DNA of 64,000 bases from contig NZ_AQXZ01000015.1 of NCBI RefSeq assembly GCF_000380645.1, positions 124,001-188,000 on the forward strand, given 5' to 3'. Of this stretch, positions 61,105 through 64,000 are shown piece after piece. The stretch comes from Smaragdicoccus niigatensis DSM 44881 = NBRC 103563. Lineage in GTDB: Bacteria; Actinomycetota; Actinomycetes; Mycobacteriales; Mycobacteriaceae. The notes beneath the pieces were generated by a model. The model ran no database searches. It was not told where the DNA came from and saw only the letters and a program-made list of their open reading frames with translations. Both the position numbers and the translations under genes were made by a program. Every line of letters begins with the position of its first letter. Position 1 is the first letter of the stretch.

Positions 61105-61959
61105 TTACCCCCCGATGGTGGCAACCGCCTGGTCGACCATCTCCGCGATCTCCGCTGCAACCGCCGGAACGGCGAGGCTACGTCCGTCGAGAGTGTGCAC
61201 GAGCGCACCCAAGGCCACGCTCGACATGAGCCACAGCCCGTCGGCGTTGTCCAGGTCCGCCCGCTCGAGGGGCACATATTCGCAGGTGTAGCCCCGATTC
61301 TGGGCCACCGCGAACAACGCGCGCTGCGTGGTGCCGGGCAGAATTCCGAACTCGGTCGGCGGGGTCAGCAGCGTGCGCCCACGCGTGATGACGACCGTCG
61401 AGCGGGGCCCCTCGAGGACCTTCCCGTCGGTGCTGATGAATACGACGTCATCGGCACCCTCTCGGCCCGCGTGCCGCAGCGCCGCCATATTGGTCGCGTA
61501 CGACAGCGTCTTGGCCCCGAGTAGCTGCCACGGTGCGACCTTGGCCAGGTCGGTCGAGAACCCGCGTTCGAGCGTGACGACGCCGATTCCGTTGGCCCGG
61601 CCGTTGACGATCCGTTCGGGCACCTCGGTCACGGTGACGAGCGCGGTCGGTTCACCGCCGCTCTCCCGTCCGCGGGTCAGCAGGAGCCGCATCATGCCCT
61701 CGTTGGCCACTCCCCATTCGCGGACGGCAATGTCGATAGCATTTCGCCAGGTTTCGAGGTTCGGCTCCGACAGATCCAGCATTGCCGCCGAAGTCGCAAG
61801 CCGGGCGAGGTGCCAGCCCACGACGCACGGCCGCCCCTCGCGGACAAGAATCGTCTCGAAGCACCCGTCGCCGCGCACGAATCCGCTGTCATCGCTGTGC
61901 AGAATCGGCTGGTCAGCATCGAGAATCCGCCCATCGAGAGTCACCAGCAAGCGCGTCAT
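61105..61959 (-). CDS. pabC: 4-amino-4-deoxychorismate lyase / class IV aminotransferase (PabC-like)
   Basis: 284 residues, PLP fold-type IV. PLP-lysine in LLGAKTLSYATNMAALRHA, conserved GDGCFETILVREGRP near the N-terminus, and LEGPRSTVVITRGRTLLTPPTEFGILPGTTQRAL for phosphate binding. PabC releases pyruvate from aminodeoxychorismate to give p-aminobenzoate for folate. The Mtb counterpart is Rv0812. ATG 61959 is used; the frame opens at 62097 across the divergent gene's start region. Confidence 0.88.
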   Translation of the reverse strand: MTRLLVTLDGRILDADQPILHSDDSGFVRGDGCFETILVREGRPCVVGWHLARLATSAAMLDLSEPNLETWRNAIDIAVREWGVANEGMMRLLLTRGRESGGEPTALVTVTEVPERIVNGRANGIGVVTLERGFSTDLAKVAPWQLLGAKTLSYATNMAALRHAGREGADDVVFISTDGKVLEGPRSTVVITRGRTLLTPPTEFGILPGTTQRALFAVAQNRGYTCEYVPLERADLDNADGLWLMSSVALGALVHTLDGRSLAVPAVAAEIAEMVDQAVATIGG

Positions 61960-62019
61960 GAACACAGCGTATTTCGCGGTCGGGCTATGTGTTGGCAAAG
62001 TTTCGGCACACTGGGGTTC

Positions 62020-62616
62020 ATGACCCAGCCGATGTACGTGCCGAAGTTCTTCATTCGCCAGCGCATCACCCTCATGGTGAATCGCTACGAGGTCCACGCG
62101 GCGAATCCAGACGGCACCGAGGGTCCGCTGTGGGCGTTCGCCGAGCAGAAGCGCATGAAGCTGCGCGAGGAGATCAACTTCTTCGCCGACGAGTCGAAGA
62201 CGCGACGAGTGTTCTCATTCCGGGCCCGGCAGCGCCTCGACGTGCATGCCGAACATGACGTGTACGACGAGAACGGCCAGCCGATCGGTTGGTTCAAGAA
62301 GGAATTCGGTGCCAGCCTGCTCCGGTCGACCTGGACGATGGCCTCGCCGAACCTGCAGGCCCGCGGCCAGGAACGCCGCCTGTTCATCGCCATCCTCCGC
62401 CGCATCTGGGATCTCATCCCCTACCTCGGCGACATCTGGGTCCCGTTCGTGTTTCACTTCGACTTCGCCGACACCACGACGGGTCAGCCGGTGATGACGA
62501 GCGAACGGCAGAAGGCGATCCGCGACCGCTACACGATCACCGTCCAGGACCCGCGTCTGGACTTCCGGGTCGCCGCATCCATGGCCGTGGCTCTTGACGC
62601 CCTACAGAGCCGATAA
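62020..62616 (+). CDS. LURP-one-related (tubby-like fold) protein
   Basis: 198 residues. The pattern YVPKFFIRQRITLMVNRYEVH, ARQRLDVHAEHDVYDENGQPIGWFKKEFGASLLRSTWTM and DPRLDFRVAASMAVALDALQSR fits the LOR/DUF567 family (phospholipid-scramblase-like, closed beta-barrel around a central helix). It may bind membrane lipids. Divergent from pabC with about 60 bp between starts. No catalytic residues are known for the family. Confidence 0.72.
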   Translation: MTQPMYVPKFFIRQRITLMVNRYEVHAANPDGTEGPLWAFAEQKRMKLREEINFFADESKTRRVFSFRARQRLDVHAEHDVYDENGQPIGWFKKEFGASLLRSTWTMASPNLQARGQERRLFIAILRRIWDLIPYLGDIWVPFVFHFDFADTTTGQPVMTSERQKAIRDRYTITVQDPRLDFRVAASMAVALDALQSR

Positions 62617-62649
62617 GAGGCACGCACGGCCCGTCACTACACTGAAATC

Positions 62650-63726
62650 GTGGCCGAATCACCGCTAGAGCTGTCGAAGAAGCCGGGCGCTGTCCTCGGT
62701 TTACCCGATTCACCCGACAGCACTGTCGCCTGGCACTACGGCGATCCACTCACTGAACAGCGGAACGCGCTGGCAAATGGCGCGGTGATCGACCGTTCGA
62801 ACCGGTTCCTGATCACGATCACGGGTCCGGAGCGGCTGAGTTGGCTCAACACCATCAGCAGCCAGCTGGTCACCGGCCTCGGCAATGGCGAGTCGGCCGA
62901 GAACCTGATCCTCGACGTCAACGGCCGCGTCGAGCACCACTTCGTTCTGACCGACATCGGCGAGACGGTATGGATCGACACCGAGGGGTCGCGCGGGCCG
63001 GACCTACTCAAGTACCTGCAGCGGATGGTGTTCTGGGCGAAGGTCGAGGTTTCGGCCGCTGAGGACTACGTGCTGCTGAGTCTCGTCGGCCCGGTCAAGC
63101 TGCCGGAGATCCTGCATCGTCCGTACGAGGCGACGAAATTCGCGGGCGGATTCATCCGGATGATGCCGTGGCCCACCAATCCGGCGTATGACGTCGTCAT
63201 CCCACGTGCAAACCTCGAAGACGTCTGGCGCGAGCTGCACCTCTCCCCCGCCGGCATGTGGACCTACGAGGCCTTCCGAGTGGCGGCCCTCAAGGCCCGC
63301 CTCGGCGTCGACACCGACGAGAAGACCATCCCGCACGAAGCGAACTGGATCGGCGGTGTTGACGAACTCGGTGCGGTTCACCTCAACAAGGGCTGCTACC
63401 GCGGTCAGGAGACGGTCGCGCGGGTCCACAACCTTGGCAAGCCGCCGCGTCGGCTCGTCCTGCTGCACCTCGATGGATCGAGCGACGAACGTCCCGCCAC
63501 CGGTGACGCGGTCACCGCTGCGGGGCGGGTCGTCGGTCGCGTGGGCACCGTCGTCGATCACTTCGAATACGGTCCGATCGCGCTCGCGCTGATCAAGCGC
63601 AACGTGCCTGCAGATACGGCATTGACCATCGGAACGACCGCCGCCGCGATCGACGCCGACAGCTACCACGACGACGATCGGGTCCAGCCTGGTCGCGCCG
63701 CGATCGAGAGGCTGCGCGGCAGATGA
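62650..63726 (+). CDS. ygfZ: Folate-binding protein YgfZ (Fe-S cluster assembly)
   Basis: 358 residues of the GcvT-like fold. The YgfZ signature KGCYRGQE begins at Lys247 and contains the conserved Cys249. It binds tetrahydrofolate and helps assemble or repair certain iron-sulfur enzymes, including MiaB. Start GTG 62650. Its stop overlaps the ATG of the MOSC gene (ATGA). Confidence 0.93.
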   Translation: MAESPLELSKKPGAVLGLPDSPDSTVAWHYGDPLTEQRNALANGAVIDRSNRFLITITGPERLSWLNTISSQLVTGLGNGESAENLILDVNGRVEHHFVLTDIGETVWIDTEGSRGPDLLKYLQRMVFWAKVEVSAAEDYVLLSLVGPVKLPEILHRPYEATKFAGGFIRMMPWPTNPAYDVVIPRANLEDVWRELHLSPAGMWTYEAFRVAALKARLGVDTDEKTIPHEANWIGGVDELGAVHLNKGCYRGQETVARVHNLGKPPRRLVLLHLDGSSDERPATGDAVTAAGRVVGRVGTVVDHFEYGPIALALIKRNVPADTALTIGTTAAAIDADSYHDDDRVQPGRAAIERLRGR

Positions 63727-64000
63727 CGGGACGAATTCTCGCCGTCTGCCTGGTCCACAAAGACATCCCCGCGCCCGGCAAGGCCGGCAAGTCGGCTATC
63801 GACAAACGTCCGGTTGACGGCCCGGTCATCGCCCGCTCGCTCGGGCTCGACGGCGACCATCAATGCAACACCCACGTGCATGGCGGCGTCGACAAGGCGG
63901 TTTACGCCTATGCCGAGGAAGACGCCCGCCGTTGGCAGGACGAACTCCGTCGGGACATGCTGCCGGGTTCGTTTGGCGAGAACCTCCGCATGGAGGGTGT
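63723..64000 (+). CDS. MOSC-domain protein (YiiM-like), 3' end outside the window
   Basis: The first 92 residues are visible and run off the window edge. ILAVCLVHKDIPAPGK, RPVDGPVIARSLGLDGDHQCNTHVHGGVDKAVYAYAEEDARRWQDEL and LPGSFGENLRMEG are typical of the MOSC/YiiM family (sulfur-carrier domain related to molybdenum-cofactor sulfurase). It would carry the catalytic Cys further downstream. Translation is coupled to ygfZ by the 4-bp overlap. Confidence 0.85.
   Translation, partial: MTGRILAVCLVHKDIPAPGKAGKSAIDKRPVDGPVIARSLGLDGDHQCNTHVHGGVDKAVYAYAEEDARRWQDELRRDMLPGSFGENLRMEG

Overview
The window looks like chromosome of a high-GC, mycolic-acid-producing actinobacterium (order Mycobacteriales: Rhodococcus, Gordonia, Williamsia or a relative). 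The evidence is mycothiol synthase, an LmeA-type DUF2993 protein, DesA-type acyl-ACP desaturase, WS/DGAT acyltransferases, an Acg-type nitroreductase, a GlnR-like regulator, two DUF3349 proteins beside PitA, and blocks whose gene order I recall from Mycobacterium tuberculosis (around Rv0811-Rv0824 and Rv0543c-Rv0546c). I cannot name the species.

Layout. (1) 1-8.9 kb: miscellaneous genes, namely a winged-helix regulator, an FMN alpha-hydroxyacid oxidase, a WS/DGAT-like protein with a degenerate active site coupled to an Acg-like nitroreductase, CorA, a large helical-repeat protein with a small coupled partner, and a methyltransferase. (2) 8.9-35.3 kb: an accessory lipid/ketone-metabolism island. 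It has a five-gene leftward operon (crotonase, hydrolase, acyl-CoA ligase, WS/DGAT, condensation-like protein), a GMC oxidase, three paralogous alpha/beta hydrolases, an Old Yellow Enzyme, several SDRs, an MDR dehydrogenase, an aldo-keto reductase, an Rv1543-like fatty acyl-CoA reductase-type SDR, an EthA/MymA-type Baeyer-Villiger monooxygenase, and five or six local regulators (HxlR-SCP2 fusion, XRE, two TetR, PucR). Three promoters in the island share a 15-bp palindrome, TATAAC-N3-GTTAYA. In two of them the copies sit exactly 45 bp apart, and the single third copy lies in front of a TetR gene. (3) 35.3-41.4 kb: a decayed segment (frameshifted MerR gene, hexamer repeat), an AurF-like diiron oxygenase, tRNA-Glu/Asp/Phe and tRNA-Lys, a gamma-butyrolactone-receptor-like TetR, a secreted serine protease and four small helical proteins. 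(4) 41.4-64 kb: conserved core, with PitA and PPK2, desaturase, Dus, an LCP cell-wall protein, PhoU and the Pst transporter, MshD, GlnR, LmeA, a thioredoxin, a cysteine-leader-controlled sulfur operon, a nitrobindin-like protein, PabC and YgfZ.

How the genes work together. The island encodes every step type needed to oxidise an alcohol to a ketone, saturate an enone, insert oxygen (Baeyer-Villiger), hydrolyse the ester or lactone, activate the acid to a CoA ester and start beta-oxidation. With the acyl-CoA reductase and WS/DGATs it could instead make wax-like esters, as in mymA-type operons; sequence alone does not decide. In the core, PitA, PPK2, PhoU and PstSCAB form a phosphate group. Tandem 11-bp PHO-box repeats precede both phoU and pstS. 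A 29-residue leaderless ORF ending in a cysteine cluster precedes the thiosulfate sulfurtransferase operon and is a likely cysteine-sensing attenuator. A 160-bp MITE-like palindrome sits directly behind sseC.
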